A stretch of 64,000 nucleotides of DNA, taken from positions 1-64,000 of the forward strand of contig VJZX01000003.1 in NCBI GenBank assembly GCA_009663185.1, given 5' to 3'. The first letter of the stretch is position 1. Every line of letters starts with the position of its first letter. A program made the translations under genes and the position numbers. Source of the stretch: Isoptericola halalbus (GTDB lineage: Bacteria > Actinomycetota > Actinomycetes > Actinomycetales > Cellulomonadaceae). This document shows positions 42,784 to 54,543 of this stretch, one piece after another. The notes below the pieces were generated by a model. That model ran no database searches and was not told where the DNA came from. It saw only the letters and a program-made list of their open reading frames with translations.

Positions 42784-44402
42784 TGCTCGCTCCCCTCGGT
42801 CGTCCCCTGAGTCGTCTCCTGGGTCGTGGCCGCGGCCGGCTCGGTCGCGCCGACGAGCTCGACCGACACCTGACCCGGCTCGCGCACGTAGTCGAGCGCG
42901 GGCCCCGGCACGAGACCCAGGACGACGAGCGCCGCGATCAGCACGCCCGCGACCGTCCGCTCGCGGCCGTTCAGGTCGGTCACGTTCGCGACGTCGGCCG
43001 ACGGCGTGCCCGTGAACATGCGCTGGTAGGTCAGCAGCACGTACATCGCGGCGAGCACGACGGCGGGCACGGCCACGAGCACCGCGGCCGGCCAGCGGCC
43101 GTAGGCCCCGAGGAAGACCATGACCTCGGAGACGAACGTGGCCAGGCCGGGCAGCGCGAGCGCCGAGAGGCCCGCCACGAGGAAGGTGCCGCCGAGCACC
43201 GGGGCCACGATGCGCAGGCCGCCGTAGTCGGCGATGCGCTGGCTGTGCCGCGGGTGGCGCGCGATCGCGAAACCGGCGACGAGGAACAGCGCGCCGGTCG
43301 AGATGCCGTGGTTGAGCATCATGAAGCTCGAGCCCGAGATGCCGAGGGCCGTGAAGGTGAAGATGCCCAGGATGATGAAGCCGAAGTGGGACACCGACGT
43401 GTAGCCGATGAGGCGCAGCAGGTCGTTCTGTCCGATCGCGAGGATCGCCCCGTAGAGGATCGAGATCACCGCGAGCACGATCACGAACGGTGCCGCCCAC
43501 CGGCTCGCCTCGGGGAACAGCGGCAGGCACAGCGTGAGCATGCCGAAGGTGCCGACCTTGTCGAGCACGCAGATGAGCAGCGTCGAGGTGCCGGGCGTGG
43601 CGTTCTCCGCGACGTCGGGCAGCCAGGTGTGGACCGGGACCATGGGCGCCTTGATCGCGAACGCGAGGAAGAATGCGGCGAACATCAGCCGCTCGGCGGT
43701 CGGGTCGAGGGATGCCGCGAGGTTCGCTATGAGGTTTTCAGTGAGGAAGGTCTGCGGGCCGCGCTGCTCGACGGGCACCTGCAAGTACAGCGCGACGACC
43801 GCCGCGAGCATGACCAGACCGCCCGCGAGGGAGAAGAGCAGGAACTTCACCGCGGCGTACCGGCGCTGCGAACCCTGGCCGAACCCGCCGATGAGGAAAT
43901 AGGCCGGGATGAGCATGGCCTCGAACAGGACGTAGAAGAGGAAGACGTCCCGCGCGGCGAACACGGCCACCATGAACGCCTCGAGCACGAGTACGGTGGC
44001 GAGGTAGCGGCGCAGCCGCGAGCGGTCGCCGCCCTGCTCGTGCCAGGCCGCGAGGATCACGAGCGGCACGAGCCCCACGGACAGCGCGACCAGCAGCAGC
44101 GCGACCCCGTCGACCCCGACGGCGTAGCTGGCGCCGAGCGCCGGGATCCACCGATAGGTCTCGGTGAGCTGGTACGTGGCCGCGGCGGTCGTGTCGAACG
44201 CCAGGAACGCGCCGACGAGCAGCCCGACCTCGACCAGCGCGCCGACGAGCGCCACCCAGCGGGCCGCGCCGGCGCCGAACCGGCCGGCCCGGACCACGCC
44301 GGCGGACGGTCGGCCGCGGCCGACGCCCGTGAGCGCCGTCGCCGCCGCGGCGACGAGCGGCCACGCGATGAGGACCGTGAGCCACGGGAACCCTGAGGAC
44401 AT
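42780..44402 (-). CDS. nuoM: NADH-quinone oxidoreductase subunit M
   Basis: A 540-residue antiporter-like subunit of complex I. Family marks are LFYVLFEAMLIPAYFLIGGF (conserved Glu in helix 5), AFAIKAPMVPVHTWLPDVAE (conserved Lys) and LIGYTSVSHFGFIILG. The ATG at 44402 was preferred to the one at 44408 because GGAAGG lies 7 nt upstream of it. The C terminus is a short acidic, Thr-rich tail (AAATTQETTQGTTEGSEQ). nuoL ends 25 nt upstream and nuoN overlaps downstream. Confidence 0.95.
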   Translation of the reverse strand: MSSGFPWLTVLIAWPLVAAAATALTGVGRGRPSAGVVRAGRFGAGAARWVALVGALVEVGLLVGAFLAFDTTAAATYQLTETYRWIPALGASYAVGVDGVALLLVALSVGLVPLVILAAWHEQGGDRSRLRRYLATVLVLEAFMVAVFAARDVFLFYVLFEAMLIPAYFLIGGFGQGSQRRYAAVKFLLFSLAGGLVMLAAVVALYLQVPVEQRGPQTFLTENLIANLAASLDPTAERLMFAAFFLAFAIKAPMVPVHTWLPDVAENATPGTSTLLICVLDKVGTFGMLTLCLPLFPEASRWAAPFVIVLAVISILYGAILAIGQNDLLRLIGYTSVSHFGFIILGIFTFTALGISGSSFMMLNHGISTGALFLVAGFAIARHPRHSQRIADYGGLRIVAPVLGGTFLVAGLSALALPGLATFVSEVMVFLGAYGRWPAAVLVAVPAVVLAAMYVLLTYQRMFTGTPSADVANVTDLNGRERTVAGVLIAALVVLGLVPGPALDYVREPGQVSVELVGATEPAAATTQETTQGTTEGSEQ

Positions 44403-44427
44403 CGTCATCCCTTCCACGTCAGCAGTC

Positions 44428-46347
44428 TCAGCCCACCTGGCCGGACAGGAGCCAGACCACGACGGCGATCACGGCCAGCCCCCCGAGGGTCTGTGCCGCG
44501 TACTGGCGCACGTAGCCCGACTGGAGCCGCCGCAGCCGGTCGCCGAACCTGCCGATCCCGCCCGCCAGCCCGAGCCAGCCGGCGTCGACCGCGGTGCGGT
44601 CGGAGTACACGAGCGCGCGGGTGAGGTACTGGCCGGGCCGCATGACCAGCGCCTCGTTGACGTCGTCCTGGTGCAGGTCGACACGGGCCGCGCGCACGAG
44701 CGCGTGCGCGTGCGGCGGCGTCGTCGGCACCGCGGACATCGCGTACTGGCGGAAGGCGAGCGCTGCGCCCAGCACCACGAGCACGAGCGTGAGCGCGATG
44801 AGCAGCCAGACCGGGAGCACGGGCTCGTGGTGCTCGGTGTGCCCGACGACGGGCTCGAGCCAGTGCACGAACCCGTCGCCCACGTTCAGGGCGAACCCCA
44901 GTCCCGCCGACCCCACGGCCAGCACGATCATCGGCCAGACCATGAGCGCGGGCGCCTCGTGCGGGTGCGGCGCGTCGGGGCCGTCCGAGGCCCAGCGGCG
45001 CCGGCCGGCGAACGTCATGAAGAACAGGCGCGACATGTAGTACGCGGTGATGCCCGCACCGAGCAGCGCGGCGAACCCGAAGACCCAGGGCCGCCAGCCC
45101 TCGCCCATGAACGCGGCCTCGATGATCTTGTCCTTCGAGTAGAAGCCCGAGAACGGCGGGACGCCGAGGATCGCGAGCCACCCGAGCCCCATGGTGATCG
45201 TGGTGACCGGCAGGAGCCGGGCCAGGCCGCCGAAGCGCCGCATGTCGACCGTGTCGCCCATCGCGTGCATGACCGACCCTGCGCCGAGGAACAGCCCGGC
45301 CTTGAAGAAGCCGTGCGTGATCAGGTGGAAGATCGCGAACGCGTACCCGACCGGGCCGAGGCCCGCGGCGAGCATCATGTACCCGATCTGCGACATGGTC
45401 GACGCCGCGAGCGTCTTCTTGATGTCGTCCTTCGCGCAGCCGACGATCGCCCCGAACAGCAGTGTCACCGCGCCGACGATCGCGACGACGAGCTGCGCGT
45501 CGGGCGCGGCCTCCAGGACGGGGCCGGAGCGCACGAGCAGGTAGACGCCGGCGGTGACCATGGTTGCCGCGTGGATGAGCGCCGAGACGGGCGTCGGGCC
45601 GGCCATCGCATCGCCGAGCCACGCCTGCAGCGGGAACTGGGCGGACTTGCCGCACGCCGCGAGCAGCAGCATGAGCCCGATCGCGATCATGACCGCCTGG
45701 CTCGCGCCCGGAGCTCCCTGCGCCGAGGCGCCGATCACCGTCTCGAAGTCCACCGCCCCGAAGGTGGCGAGCATGAGCATCATCGCGACGAGCAGGCCCA
45801 TGTCGCCCACGCGGTTCATGACGAACGCCTTCTTGCCCGCGACCGCGTTGACCCGCTCGTGGTCCCAGAAGCCGATCAGGAGGAACGAGGCGAGGCCCAC
45901 CCCCTCCCAGCCGACGAAGAGCACGAGGTAGGAGTCGGCCAGGACGAGCAGCAGCATCGCCGCCACGAACAGGTTGAGGTAGGCGAAGAACCGCCGCCGG
46001 TCGAGGTCGTGCGACATGTAGGCGACCGAGTACACGTGGATGAGCGTGCCGACGAACGTCACGAGCATGACGAACGTCATCGACAGCGGGTCGATCTGGA
46101 ACCCGAGGTCCACGTGCAGCGCGCCGGCGTCGACCCACGTGCCGACCGTGTGGTGGGCGACGCGCTCCTCGGGGGCCATGCCGAACATGTCGAGGAGCAT
46201 GACGAGCCCGACGACGAAGGTCGCGGCGCTGGCGAGGACGCCGACCCAGTGGCCCCACCGGTCCGTGCGACGACCGGCCAGCAAGAGGATCGCGGCGCCG
46301 AGTGACGGCGTCGCGACCAGCCAGGGGGCGAGGGCGAGTGTCTGCAT
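44428..46347 (-). CDS. nuoL: NADH-quinone oxidoreductase subunit L
   Basis: A 639-residue antiporter-like subunit at the far end of the membrane arm, with the long lateral helix of NuoL near the C terminus. Family marks are [55 protein letters not shown] and [19 protein letters not shown]. The ATG at 46347 begins directly with the first helix ([20 protein letters not shown]). It lies 10 nt downstream of nuoK. Confidence 0.96.
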   Translation of the reverse strand: MQTLALAPWLVATPSLGAAILLLAGRRTDRWGHWVGVLASAATFVVGLVMLLDMFGMAPEERVAHHTVGTWVDAGALHVDLGFQIDPLSMTFVMLVTFVGTLIHVYSVAYMSHDLDRRRFFAYLNLFVAAMLLLVLADSYLVLFVGWEGVGLASFLLIGFWDHERVNAVAGKKAFVMNRVGDMGLLVAMMLMLATFGAVDFETVIGASAQGAPGASQAVMIAIGLMLLLAACGKSAQFPLQAWLGDAMAGPTPVSALIHAATMVTAGVYLLVRSGPVLEAAPDAQLVVAIVGAVTLLFGAIVGCAKDDIKKTLAASTMSQIGYMMLAAGLGPVGYAFAIFHLITHGFFKAGLFLGAGSVMHAMGDTVDMRRFGGLARLLPVTTITMGLGWLAILGVPPFSGFYSKDKIIEAAFMGEGWRPWVFGFAALLGAGITAYYMSRLFFMTFAGRRRWASDGPDAPHPHEAPALMVWPMIVLAVGSAGLGFALNVGDGFVHWLEPVVGHTEHHEPVLPVWLLIALTLVLVVLGAALAFRQYAMSAVPTTPPHAHALVRAARVDLHQDDVNEALVMRPGQYLTRALVYSDRTAVDAGWLGLAGGIGRFGDRLRRLQSGYVRQYAAQTLGGLAVIAVVVWLLSGQVG

Positions 46348-46357
46348 CGGCGGCCTC

Positions 46358-46657
46358 TCAGCTCTGAAGGAGGTTGACGTCGTCGACCGACGCGGACCGG
46401 CGGGCGCGGAAGATCGTGATGATGATCGCCAGGCCGACGACGACCTCGGCGGCGGCCACGACCATGACGAAGAACGCGAGCAGCTGGCCCGTGATGTCGC
46501 CGTGCATGCGGGCGAACGTGACCAGCACGAGGTTGGTCGCGTTGAGCATGAGCTCGATGCCCATGAACACGACGATCGAGTTGCGGCGCAGCAGCACCGT
46601 GGCCGACCCGATCGCGAACAGGATCGCGGCGAGCCCCAGGTAGTTGGTCAGCTCCAT
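46358..46657 (-). CDS. nuoK: NADH-quinone oxidoreductase subunit K
   Basis: A 99-residue, three-helix subunit of the complex I membrane arm. The conserved glutamates lie in the second and third helices ([35 protein letters not shown]). Length and sequence are typical. The ATG at 46657 overlaps the nuoJ stop by 1 nt (TGATG). Confidence 0.95.
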   Translation of the reverse strand: MELTNYLGLAAILFAIGSATVLLRRNSIVVFMGIELMLNATNLVLVTFARMHGDITGQLLAFFVMVVAAAEVVVGLAIIITIFRARRSASVDDVNLLQS

Positions 46658-47514
46658 CAGCGGTGCTCCTCCCCGCCCGGGGTCCGGGCCGGCGAACCGG
46701 CGGTCCTGGCCGTCTCGGACAGCTCGGCCGCCTCGGACAGCTCGGCCGCGGCCGCCCGGTGCTCGACGAGCGTCTCCTCGGCCGCGAGGACCGCCGTCGC
46801 CGAGCGCTCCTGGCCGCGGATGCGCAGCACGCGCGGCACGGAGTGCTCGAGCGGTCGCCCGTCCGGGCCGAGCGCCGGGGTGTCCATGGCGTTGTTCTGC
46901 GCGTAGACGCCGGGGGCGGGCAGCGGCGTGAGCGGCCGACCCTGAGCGAGGGCGGCGACGCGTGCCGTGGCGACGGCGCGCTGGGTCAGGCGCGGACCGA
47001 GCCGGCGCCGGTGCGTGAGCACGAGGGCCGCGAGGGCCGCGGTCACGAGCAGGACGCCGACCACCTGCATCGCGACCACGTAGTGCTCGAAGAGCACGCG
47101 GGCCAGCGCCACGGGGTTGCTGACGGCGTTCGCGTCCGCGAGCCCGACGGCGGGACGGAAGGTCGCGCGCCCGATCACGGTGAGCAGCACCGCGGCGAGG
47201 CCGGCGCCCAGCAGCAGGCCGATCCATCGCTGGCCACGGATGGTCTCGGTGAGGGAGTCCGCAGAGTCGACGCCCACGAGCATGAGCACGAACAGGAAGA
47301 GCATCATCACGGCGCCCGTGTAGACCACGACCTGCACGACGCCGAGGAAGGGAGCCTCCTGGGCCACGTAGAGGATCGCGAGCCCGACCATGACGAACAT
47401 CACGCAGATCGCCGCGTGCACCGCCTTGCGGACCACGAGCAGCCCGCTGGCGGCGAGGACCATGAGCGGCGCGAGCGTCCAGAACAGGAAGGCCTCGCCC
47501 CCCGACGCGGTCAT
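46657..47514 (-). CDS. nuoJ: NADH-quinone oxidoreductase subunit J
   Basis: A 285-residue subunit of the complex I membrane arm. Five helices lie in the first 180 residues, with the typical [21 protein letters not shown] segment (helix 3, pi-bulge region). The last 100 residues are a polar, Ala/Glu-rich extension ([20 protein letters not shown]) that is not needed for the family fold but is common in actinomycetes. The start at 47514 overlaps nuoI by 4 nt. Confidence 0.94.
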   Translation of the reverse strand: MTASGGEAFLFWTLAPLMVLAASGLLVVRKAVHAAICVMFVMVGLAILYVAQEAPFLGVVQVVVYTGAVMMLFLFVLMLVGVDSADSLTETIRGQRWIGLLLGAGLAAVLLTVIGRATFRPAVGLADANAVSNPVALARVLFEHYVVAMQVVGVLLVTAALAALVLTHRRRLGPRLTQRAVATARVAALAQGRPLTPLPAPGVYAQNNAMDTPALGPDGRPLEHSVPRVLRIRGQERSATAVLAAEETLVEHRAAAAELSEAAELSETARTAGSPARTPGGEEHR

Positions 47515-48308
47515 GCCTGGCCTCCTGGGGTGAGCGCGACGCCCGAGGCACCCTGGGTCCCGGTTCGGGCGTCGACGTTGGAGCGCGTCGCGGCGGCGAG
47601 GGTCGCCTCGGCGCGGTCCTGGGACGGCCGCAGCTCGTGCCGGCGCTGCGTCGGCTCCGGCGCCGTGCCCTCGACGACGGCGGCCGCGGCGTCGAGCGTC
47701 GGGTCGTCCGGCCGGTGCTGCCGCACCCACGCGACCTGCTCGGCCGTGGGCGCCGTGACCTCGCCGCGGTAGTACTCGGTGTCCGTCGTGCCCTCGACCA
47801 TCGGGTGCGGGGCGGCGAGCATGCCGTCGGCGAGCGGGGCCAGGAGGTCCTGCTTCTCGTAGATCATCCCCGCGCGCGTCGGCCCGGCGAGCTCGTAGTC
47901 GTTCGTCATCGTCAGGGCTCGTGTCGGGCAGGCCTCGATGCACAGCCCGCAGAAGATGCAGCGCAGGTAGTTGATCTGGTAGACGCGCCCGTACCGCTCC
48001 CCCGGGCTGACGTGCGCGCCGTCGGGCAGGTCGGCGTTGTCCCCGCCCTCGACGTAGATGGCGTCGGCCGGGCACGCCCACGCGCACAGCTCGCAGCCGA
48101 TGCACTTCTCCAGCCCGTCGGCGTACCGGTTGAGCTGGTGCCGCCCGTGGTACCGCGTCTGCGGCGGCGTCTTCTTGCGCGGGTACTCCTCGGTGACGGC
48201 CGGCTTGAACATGGCCGAGAACGTCACGCCGAAGCCGGCGACCGGAGCGAGCAGCTCGCCGATCGGGCCCTTCTTCGGGCGCAGCGGCTCGTAGGGCTTG
48301 GCGGTCAT
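47511..48308 (-). CDS. nuoI: NADH-quinone oxidoreductase subunit I
   Basis: A 265-residue iron-sulphur subunit of the peripheral arm. Two [4Fe-4S] sites (N6a, N6b) are intact: [12 protein letters not shown] and [12 protein letters not shown]. The [18 protein letters not shown] segment links to the membrane arm. The C-terminal 80 residues are an Ala/Thr-rich tail beyond the usual length. Overlaps of 4 nt with nuoH and nuoJ make the three genes one translational unit. Confidence 0.95.
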   Translation of the reverse strand: MTAKPYEPLRPKKGPIGELLAPVAGFGVTFSAMFKPAVTEEYPRKKTPPQTRYHGRHQLNRYADGLEKCIGCELCAWACPADAIYVEGGDNADLPDGAHVSPGERYGRVYQINYLRCIFCGLCIEACPTRALTMTNDYELAGPTRAGMIYEKQDLLAPLADGMLAAPHPMVEGTTDTEYYRGEVTAPTAEQVAWVRQHRPDDPTLDAAAAVVEGTAPEPTQRRHELRPSQDRAEATLAAATRSNVDARTGTQGASGVALTPGGQA

Positions 48309-49615
48309 CGCGCCTCCTCGGAGTGGTCGACGGACTGGACGACCTTCTGGTCAGGCAGGGTCCTGCCGGGGCGGCGGCGTGAGCGCGGCAGCGTCTGGCC
48401 CGGCAGCGGCGGAACCGGATAGCCGCCCGCGAAGGGGTCGAACTCGGCCGGCTGGCGCTGCGCGGCCGGCTCCTTCTGCTCGGGCCAGAGCCAGATGACC
48501 GCGAACACCACGACGGCGGCCGCCGCGATCGCCACGAACAGCTGGGTGCGCGTCACGCCCGCGAGGCCGAGCCACTGGAACGTGCCGAGCACGACGACCC
48601 AGGCGAGCGCGACCGGGATGAGGATCTTCCAGCCGAAGGACATGAACTGGTCGTAGCGCAGGCGCAGCAGCGTGCCGCGAACCCACACGAACACGAACAT
48701 GATCAGCCAGAGCTTGGCCAGGAACCACAGGACGGGCCACCAGCCGGTGTTGAACATCCCGTCGTTGATGGCCGACAGCGGCCAGGGGGCGCGCCAGCCG
48801 CCGAGGAACAGCGTCGTCGCGACGGCCGCGACGTTGAGCATGTTGATGTACTCGGCGAGGAAGAACCACGCGAACTTCATCGACGAGTACTCGGTCATGT
48901 AGCCGGAGACGAGCTCGCCCTCGGCCTCCGGGAGGTCGAAAGGCAGGCGGTTCGTCTCGCCGATCATCGAGATGACGTAGACGACGAACGCGGGCGCGAG
49001 CGGGATCAGCCACCAGATCTGGGTCTGGGACTCGACGATGGACGACGTCGACATCGAGCCGGCCATGATGAACACGCTCACGAGCGACAGACCCATGGCG
49101 AGCTCGTAGCTGATGACCTGCGCCGTCGAGCGCACCGAGCCGAGCAGCGGGTACGTCGAGCCGGACGACCAGCCGCCGAGCACGATGCCGTACACGCCGA
49201 GTGCGGCGCACGCCAGGATGTACAGGACCGCCACCGGGAAGTCGGTGAGCTGCACGGGCGTCGAGTAGTCGGTGAACGGGATCGTGACGTTGGGCCCGAA
49301 CGGGATCACCGCGAACACGAGCAGGGCGCAGAACACCGAGATCATCGGTGCCAGGAGGTAGATGACCCGGTCGGCGCGCGTGACCGTCAGGTCCTCCTTG
49401 AGCAGGAGCTTCATCGCGTCCGCGAGCGACTGCAGCAGGCCGAACGGGCCGTGCCAGTTGGGACCGGGGCGCACCTGCATGCGTGCCACGACCTTGCGCT
49501 CGAACCAGATCGCGACCAGCACGCTCGTGAGCAGGAACGCCAGGATGAGCACGGCCTTGACCACGTAGGTCACCCAGGTGTCCTGGCTGAAGTCGGCCAC
49601 CACGCCGGGGATCAT
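48305..49615 (-). CDS. nuoH: NADH-quinone oxidoreductase subunit H
   Basis: A 436-residue, eight-helix subunit that forms much of the quinone-binding cavity. Marks are [56 protein letters not shown] and [19 protein letters not shown] Pro/Arg-rich C-terminal tail of about 55 residues is typical of actinomycetes. The start at 49615 overlaps nuoG by 4 nt (ATGA). Confidence 0.96.
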   Translation of the reverse strand: MIPGVVADFSQDTWVTYVVKAVLILAFLLTSVLVAIWFERKVVARMQVRPGPNWHGPFGLLQSLADAMKLLLKEDLTVTRADRVIYLLAPMISVFCALLVFAVIPFGPNVTIPFTDYSTPVQLTDFPVAVLYILACAALGVYGIVLGGWSSGSTYPLLGSVRSTAQVISYELAMGLSLVSVFIMAGSMSTSSIVESQTQIWWLIPLAPAFVVYVISMIGETNRLPFDLPEAEGELVSGYMTEYSSMKFAWFFLAEYINMLNVAAVATTLFLGGWRAPWPLSAINDGMFNTGWWPVLWFLAKLWLIMFVFVWVRGTLLRLRYDQFMSFGWKILIPVALAWVVVLGTFQWLGLAGVTRTQLFVAIAAAAVVVFAVIWLWPEQKEPAAQRQPAEFDPFAGGYPVPPLPGQTLPRSRRRPGRTLPDQKVVQSVDHSEEAR

Positions 49616-52266
49616 GCGGCGCCTCCGTCCGTGTCATGGGTCCGGGCGACCTCGCCGGACCCGGGGGCCACGCGGACCACGTCGCCCGGGGACGCGCCGA
49701 GCTGTGCGTGCACCCGGCAGCCGCGCGAGGCGAGCGGGAGCCAGACCACGTGGTCGACCATCTCGGTGATCGCCACCGGCAGGGTGATCGAGCCGCGGTC
49801 GGTCGAGACGGTCACGAGGTCGCCGTCGAACACGTCGGCCGCGGCCGCCGTCACGGCGGACATCCGCGCGACCGGCCGCTTGGCCGTGCCCGCGAGGAAC
49901 TGCTCGCCGTCCTGCAGCGCGCCGTCGTCGAGCAGGAGGTGCCACGCGGCGAGCACGGCGGTGCCGGGCGCGACGGGCGGCGGCTCGACCGGCTCGGCCT
50001 CGGGCGCCGGCACGCGATCGCCGCGCCACGCGGGCAGCGCACCGATCGCGCGGTGGGCGGCCAGCGGCTCGCCGGCACCGAGGTCGACGCCGAGCTGCGC
50101 GGCCAGGTGGTGCAGCACGCGGTGGTCGGGCAGCGCGGACGACTCGAGCGCCTGTCCGAACGAGCGCACCCGGCCCTCCCAGTTCCAGTACGAGCCCGCC
50201 CGCTCGGCCGGCGGCGCCACGGGGAGCACGACGTCGGCCAGATCGGTCACCTCGGAGCGCCGGACCTCGAGCGAGACGACCCACGAGGCCGCCTCGAGCG
50301 CGCGGCGCGCGTGGTTCGGGTCGGGCAGGTCGGCGAGCTCGAGCCCGCCCACGACGGCGCCCGAGAGCTGACCCAACCAGAGCGCGTCGAGGATGCCGCC
50401 GGTGTCGAGGCCAGGTGCGGTCGGCAGCGCGCCGGCGTCGACGCCCCACGCGGCCGCGACGTCGGCGCGCGCCTCCGGGTCGGTCAACGAGCGGCCGCCG
50501 GGCAGGAGGCCCGGCAGCAGGCCGGCCTCGACGCCGCCGCGCTCCCCCGCCCGGCGCGGGATCCACGCGATCCTGGCACCCGTGGCCTCGGCGAGGCGCA
50601 ACGCCTCGGTGTACGCGCCGGGCGAGGACGCGAGCCGCTCGCCGACGAGGATGACGGCGCCCGGCCGGGCGAGCCCGTCGGCGACCGCGGCGAGCGTCTC
50701 GGCGTCGACGTCGGCCGGCAGCAGGCCGCCGGCCGCCCGGGTCGCGAGGGAACCGAGCCACTCTGCCTCGGTGCCGGGCGCAGCGGGCAGCAGCGTGCCC
50801 TGGAGGCGGGCGAGCCCGCGCGTCGCGAACGGCGCGACCGAGTAGACCTTGACGCCGTCGTGGAGCACGCCCTTGCGCAACCGCAGGAACGTGACGCCGC
50901 CCTCCTCCTCGGCCTCGAGGCCCGCCAGGAGCACCAGCGGCGCGGACTCCAGGTCGCCGAACGTCACGCCGACGCCCGTGCCCGCGACCGCGTGCGCCAG
51001 GAACCGGGCCTCCTCGTCCGAGTGCACCCGCGCCCGCTGGTCGACGTCGTCGGTGCCCAGCACCGTGCGGGCGAACCGCGACCACGCGTACGCGTCCTCG
51101 ACCGTGAGCCGGCCGCCGGTCAGCACCCCGACGCCGCGGGCGTTGCGCGCGTCGGCGAGTCCCTCGGCCGCGAGCTCGAGCGCCTCGACCCACGAGGCGG
51201 GGCGCAGCTCGCCTCGCGCGACGACCTTGCCGTAGCGGTCGAGCGTGCGGTCGCGCACGAGTGGCGTCGTGATGCGGTCCGGCGCGACCTGCCAGGTGAA
51301 GGCGAAGCGGTCCTTGTCGGTGATCCACTCCTCGTTGACCGCGGGGTCGTCGCCCGACAGACGCCGGAGCACCACGCCGCGGCGGTGGTCGATGCGGATC
51401 GCCGACCCGCACGAGTCGTGCTCGCCGATGCTCGGCGTCGAGACCAGGTCGAACGGGCGCGAGCGGAACCGGTACGCCGCGCCCGTCAGCGCCCCGACCG
51501 GGCAGATCTGCACGGTGTTGCCCGAGTAGTACGACGAGAAGGGCAGGCCCGCGGTGTCGGGGAGCGCGACGCCGTGCGGCCGGTCGACGGGCACCTCGGC
51601 GCGGTGCTCGCCCGGCGGCGGCGCGAAGTCGAGCACCGCCTCGTCGAACCGGCCGATCTGCTGCCCGGCGCCCCGCTCCTGCAGCGCGATGAACGCGTCG
51701 CCCGCGATCTCCTCGCTGAACCGCGTGCAGCGCTGGCACAGGATGCAGCGCTCGCGGTCGAGCAGGATCTCGGTCGAGATCGCGATGGGCTTGGGGAACG
51801 TGCGCTTGACGTCTTCGAACCGCGACGTCGAGCGCCCGTTGGTCATGGCCTGGTTCTGGAGCGGGCACTCGCCGCCCTTGTCGCACACGGGGCAGTCGAG
51901 CGGGTGGTTCATGAGCAGCAGCTCCATGACGCCGTTCTGCGCCTTCTCTGCCACGGGCGACGTGCGCTGCGTCTTGACCACCATGCCCGGGGTGACCTCC
52001 ATCGTGCAGGAGGCCTGCGGCTTGGGCATGGGCCGGACGTTGCCCTCCCGGTCCGGCATCGCGACCTCGACGAGGCACTGCCGGCACGCGCCCGCGGGCG
52101 CGAGCAGGGGGTGGTCGCAGAACCGCGGGATCTGGATGCCGACCTGCTCGGCGGCCCGGATGATGAGGGTCCCCTTGGGGACGGTGACCTCGATCTCGTC
52201 GATCGTGCAGGTCACCGTCTCGACGGGCGGCGCGCCGGCGGCGCTGGTGGACGTCGTCGCGGTCAT
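49612..52266 (-). CDS. nuoG: NADH-quinone oxidoreductase subunit G, lacking N7 cluster ligands
   Basis: An 884-residue peripheral-arm subunit. The N-terminal [2Fe-2S] site ([20 protein letters not shown]), the Cys/His N5 site ([20 protein letters not shown]) and the N4 site ([21 protein letters not shown]) are intact. The N7 site is not: where homologues have CEHC-x3-C, this protein has GEHDSCGS, and the fourth Cys (CDKGR in relatives) is Thr (ITDKDR). A molybdopterin-oxidoreductase-like domain without a visible cofactor site makes up the rest. The ATG at 52266 overlaps the nuoF stop by 1 nt (TGATG). Confidence 0.95.
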   Translation of the reverse strand: MTATTSTSAAGAPPVETVTCTIDEIEVTVPKGTLIIRAAEQVGIQIPRFCDHPLLAPAGACRQCLVEVAMPDREGNVRPMPKPQASCTMEVTPGMVVKTQRTSPVAEKAQNGVMELLLMNHPLDCPVCDKGGECPLQNQAMTNGRSTSRFEDVKRTFPKPIAISTEILLDRERCILCQRCTRFSEEIAGDAFIALQERGAGQQIGRFDEAVLDFAPPPGEHRAEVPVDRPHGVALPDTAGLPFSSYYSGNTVQICPVGALTGAAYRFRSRPFDLVSTPSIGEHDSCGSAIRIDHRRGVVLRRLSGDDPAVNEEWITDKDRFAFTWQVAPDRITTPLVRDRTLDRYGKVVARGELRPASWVEALELAAEGLADARNARGVGVLTGGRLTVEDAYAWSRFARTVLGTDDVDQRARVHSDEEARFLAHAVAGTGVGVTFGDLESAPLVLLAGLEAEEEGGVTFLRLRKGVLHDGVKVYSVAPFATRGLARLQGTLLPAAPGTEAEWLGSLATRAAGGLLPADVDAETLAAVADGLARPGAVILVGERLASSPGAYTEALRLAEATGARIAWIPRRAGERGGVEAGLLPGLLPGGRSLTDPEARADVAAAWGVDAGALPTAPGLDTGGILDALWLGQLSGAVVGGLELADLPDPNHARRALEAASWVVSLEVRRSEVTDLADVVLPVAPPAERAGSYWNWEGRVRSFGQALESSALPDHRVLHHLAAQLGVDLGAGEPLAAHRAIGALPAWRGDRVPAPEAEPVEPPPVAPGTAVLAAWHLLLDDGALQDGEQFLAGTAKRPVARMSAVTAAAADVFDGDLVTVSTDRGSITLPVAITEMVDHVVWLPLASRGCRVHAQLGASPGDVVRVAPGSGEVARTHDTDGGAA

Positions 52267-53612
52267 CAGTGGCCTCCCGTGCCCACGAGCGCCCGCGTCC
52301 GCGGCGCCCGGGGTGTGTAGTCGAACAGCGCTGACCTGCGGGGGTCGAACGGGCACCCGCCGCCGTCGATGTGCGCCTGGTACTCCTCGCGGAAGAGCGT
52401 GATGCTCGAGGTGACGGGCGACGTCGCACCGTCGCCGAGCGCGCAGAACGACCGGCCGAGGATGTTGTCGCACAGGTCGAGCAGCAGGTCGAGGTCGCCC
52501 TCGGTCCCCTGCCCCGCCTCGATGCGGTGCAGGACCTGCTTGAGCCAGTAGGTGCCCTCGCGGCAAGGCGTGCACTTGCCGCACGACTCGTGGGCGTAGA
52601 AGTCGGTCCACCGCGACACGGCCCGGACCACGCACACCGTGTCGTCGAAGATCTGCAGCGCGCGGGTGCCGAGCATCGAGCCGGCCGCGCCGACCGACTC
52701 GTAGTCGAGGGGCACGTCGAGGTGGGCGTCCGTGAAGATCGGTGTCGAGGAGCCGCCCGGCGTCCAGAACTTCAGCTCGTGACCCGCCCGCACGCCGCCC
52801 GCCAGGTCGAGCAGCTCGCGCAGCGTGATCCCGAGCGGTGCCTCGTACTGACCGGGCCGGGCGACGTGCCCCGACAGCGAGAACAGCCCGTGGCCCTGCG
52901 ACTTCGCGGTCCCCATCGAGGCGAACCAGTCGGCGCCGTTGGCGATGATGCCGGGCACGGACGCGATCGACTCGACGTTGTTGACGACGGTGGGCCGCGC
53001 GTACAGCCCGGCGACGGCGGGGAACGGCGGCTTGAGCCGCGGCTGCCCGCGCAGGCCCTCGAGCGAGTCGAGCAGCGCCGTCTCCTCGCCGCAGATGTAG
53101 GCGCCCGCGCCCGCGTGGACCGTGACCTCGAGGTCGAAGCCCGAGCCCAGGACGTCCTTGCCCAGGTACCCGGCGTCGTACGCCTCCTGGACGGCCGCGA
53201 GCAGACGCCGGGTGACGTGCAGCACCTCGCCTCGCACGTAGATGAAGGCGTGGTTGCAGCCGATGGCGTAGCTCGTGATGATCACGCCCTCGATGAGGGC
53301 CTGCGGGCTGGCGAGCATGAGCGGGATGTCCTTGCAGGTGCCCGGCTCCGACTCGTCCGCGTTCACCACGAGGTACCGCGGCCCGCCGTCGGGCGGCGGC
53401 AGGAAGCCCCACTTCATGCCTGTGGGGAAGCCGGCGCCGCCGCGGCCGCGCAGCCCCGAGTCCTTGACCGCCTGGATCACGGCACCGGGCTCCATGGTCA
53501 ACGCCCGGCGCAGACCGGCGTAGCCGTCGGCGTCCTCGTAGGTGGCGAGCTTCCAGGACCGGTCCGCGTCCCACGTGTCGGTCAGGACGGGCGTCAGCAC
53601 CGACTCACTCAT
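52266..53612 (-). CDS. nuoF: NADH-quinone oxidoreductase subunit F
   Basis: A 448-residue catalytic subunit that binds NADH, FMN and the N3 [4Fe-4S] cluster. [16 protein letters not shown] is the glycine-rich NADH/FMN site, [11 protein letters not shown] and [17 protein letters not shown] are family marks, and [14 protein letters not shown] with the later Cys in [11 protein letters not shown] holds the cluster. The ATG at 53612 has AGGAGG 7 nt upstream; the longer frame upstream is Arg/Ala-rich out-of-frame noise. It overlaps nuoE by 8 nt. Confidence 0.96.
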   Translation of the reverse strand: MSESVLTPVLTDTWDADRSWKLATYEDADGYAGLRRALTMEPGAVIQAVKDSGLRGRGGAGFPTGMKWGFLPPPDGGPRYLVVNADESEPGTCKDIPLMLASPQALIEGVIITSYAIGCNHAFIYVRGEVLHVTRRLLAAVQEAYDAGYLGKDVLGSGFDLEVTVHAGAGAYICGEETALLDSLEGLRGQPRLKPPFPAVAGLYARPTVVNNVESIASVPGIIANGADWFASMGTAKSQGHGLFSLSGHVARPGQYEAPLGITLRELLDLAGGVRAGHELKFWTPGGSSTPIFTDAHLDVPLDYESVGAAGSMLGTRALQIFDDTVCVVRAVSRWTDFYAHESCGKCTPCREGTYWLKQVLHRIEAGQGTEGDLDLLLDLCDNILGRSFCALGDGATSPVTSSITLFREEYQAHIDGGGCPFDPRRSALFDYTPRAPRTRALVGTGGH

Positions 53613-54543
53613 CCGCGCTCCCCTCCTCGGTGCCCTTCGTGCTGCCCTTGGCGGTGCCGCCGGTGCTCTTCTTCGCACCGCTCTCCGCGTCCAGATCGGC
53701 GTCGGGCTCGGCCTGCGGCGTGCCCGGCTTGCCGCCCGGCGCGACGTCGGCGGTCGTGGCCGGCTGACGCTCGGCGCTCGAGCCGGGCTCGCCGGCCGCA
53801 GGCTCGCCTGTCGTCGCGGACGCCTCGGACTCGGGCGCCTCGGGCTCGGGCCGCTCGGGCGTCGGAGCCGTCCAGCCGCGGTCGCGTGCGATCCGCAGCC
53901 CGACGAGCGTGGGCTCGCCCGCGCCGACGCCCTCGTCGGCGCGGCCGTCGGGGAACCCGGCCAGGACCCGGCTCATCTGCTTGAACGTGCAGACGCTCGT
54001 CGCGCCGCGCGTCGGCGCGACCGCCTCGCCCGAGCGCAGCCGGTCCGCGAGCGCCGTCGCCGACCCGGGCGTCTGGTTGTCGAAGAACTCCCAGTTGACC
54101 ATCACGACGGGCGCGTAGTCGCAGGCCGCGTTGCACTCGACGCGCTCGAGCGTGATCGCGCCGTCGTCGGTCGTCTCGTCGTGCCCGACGCCGAGGTGGT
54201 CGCTGAGCTCGTCGAAGATCGCGTCGCCGCCCATGACCGCGCACAGCGTGTTGGTGCACACCCCGACGGTGTAGGTGCCGTTGGGGTGCCGCTTGTACTG
54301 GGTGTAGAACGTCGCGACGGCGGACACCTCGGCCGCGGTGAGCCCGAGCTGCTCGGCGCAGAACAGGATCCCGTCGCGGCTCACGTACCCGTCGATCGAC
54401 TGCACCAGGTGCAGCATCGGCAGCAGCCCCGACCGCGGGTCGGGGTAGCGGGCCATGATCTCGGCCGCGTCCGCGGACAGCGACGCGAGCGTGGTCGCGT
54501 CGTAGCCCGTGGCCGACCGCGCGCTCGTGGGCTCGGCCGTCAT
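53605..54543 (-). CDS. nuoE: NADH-quinone oxidoreductase subunit E
   Basis: A 312-residue subunit carrying the N1a [2Fe-2S] cluster ([11 protein letters not shown] and [19 protein letters not shown]). The thioredoxin-like domain ends near residue 215. The last 100 residues are a low-complexity Pro/Glu/Ala/Lys/Gly tail (ending in [21 protein letters not shown]-like units), much longer than in most homologues and of unknown use. The start at 54543 overlaps nuoD by 4 nt. Confidence 0.94.
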   Translation of the reverse strand: MTAEPTSARSATGYDATTLASLSADAAEIMARYPDPRSGLLPMLHLVQSIDGYVSRDGILFCAEQLGLTAAEVSAVATFYTQYKRHPNGTYTVGVCTNTLCAVMGGDAIFDELSDHLGVGHDETTDDGAITLERVECNAACDYAPVVMVNWEFFDNQTPGSATALADRLRSGEAVAPTRGATSVCTFKQMSRVLAGFPDGRADEGVGAGEPTLVGLRIARDRGWTAPTPERPEPEAPESEASATTGEPAAGEPGSSAERQPATTADVAPGGKPGTPQAEPDADLDAESGAKKSTGGTAKGSTKGTEEGSADE

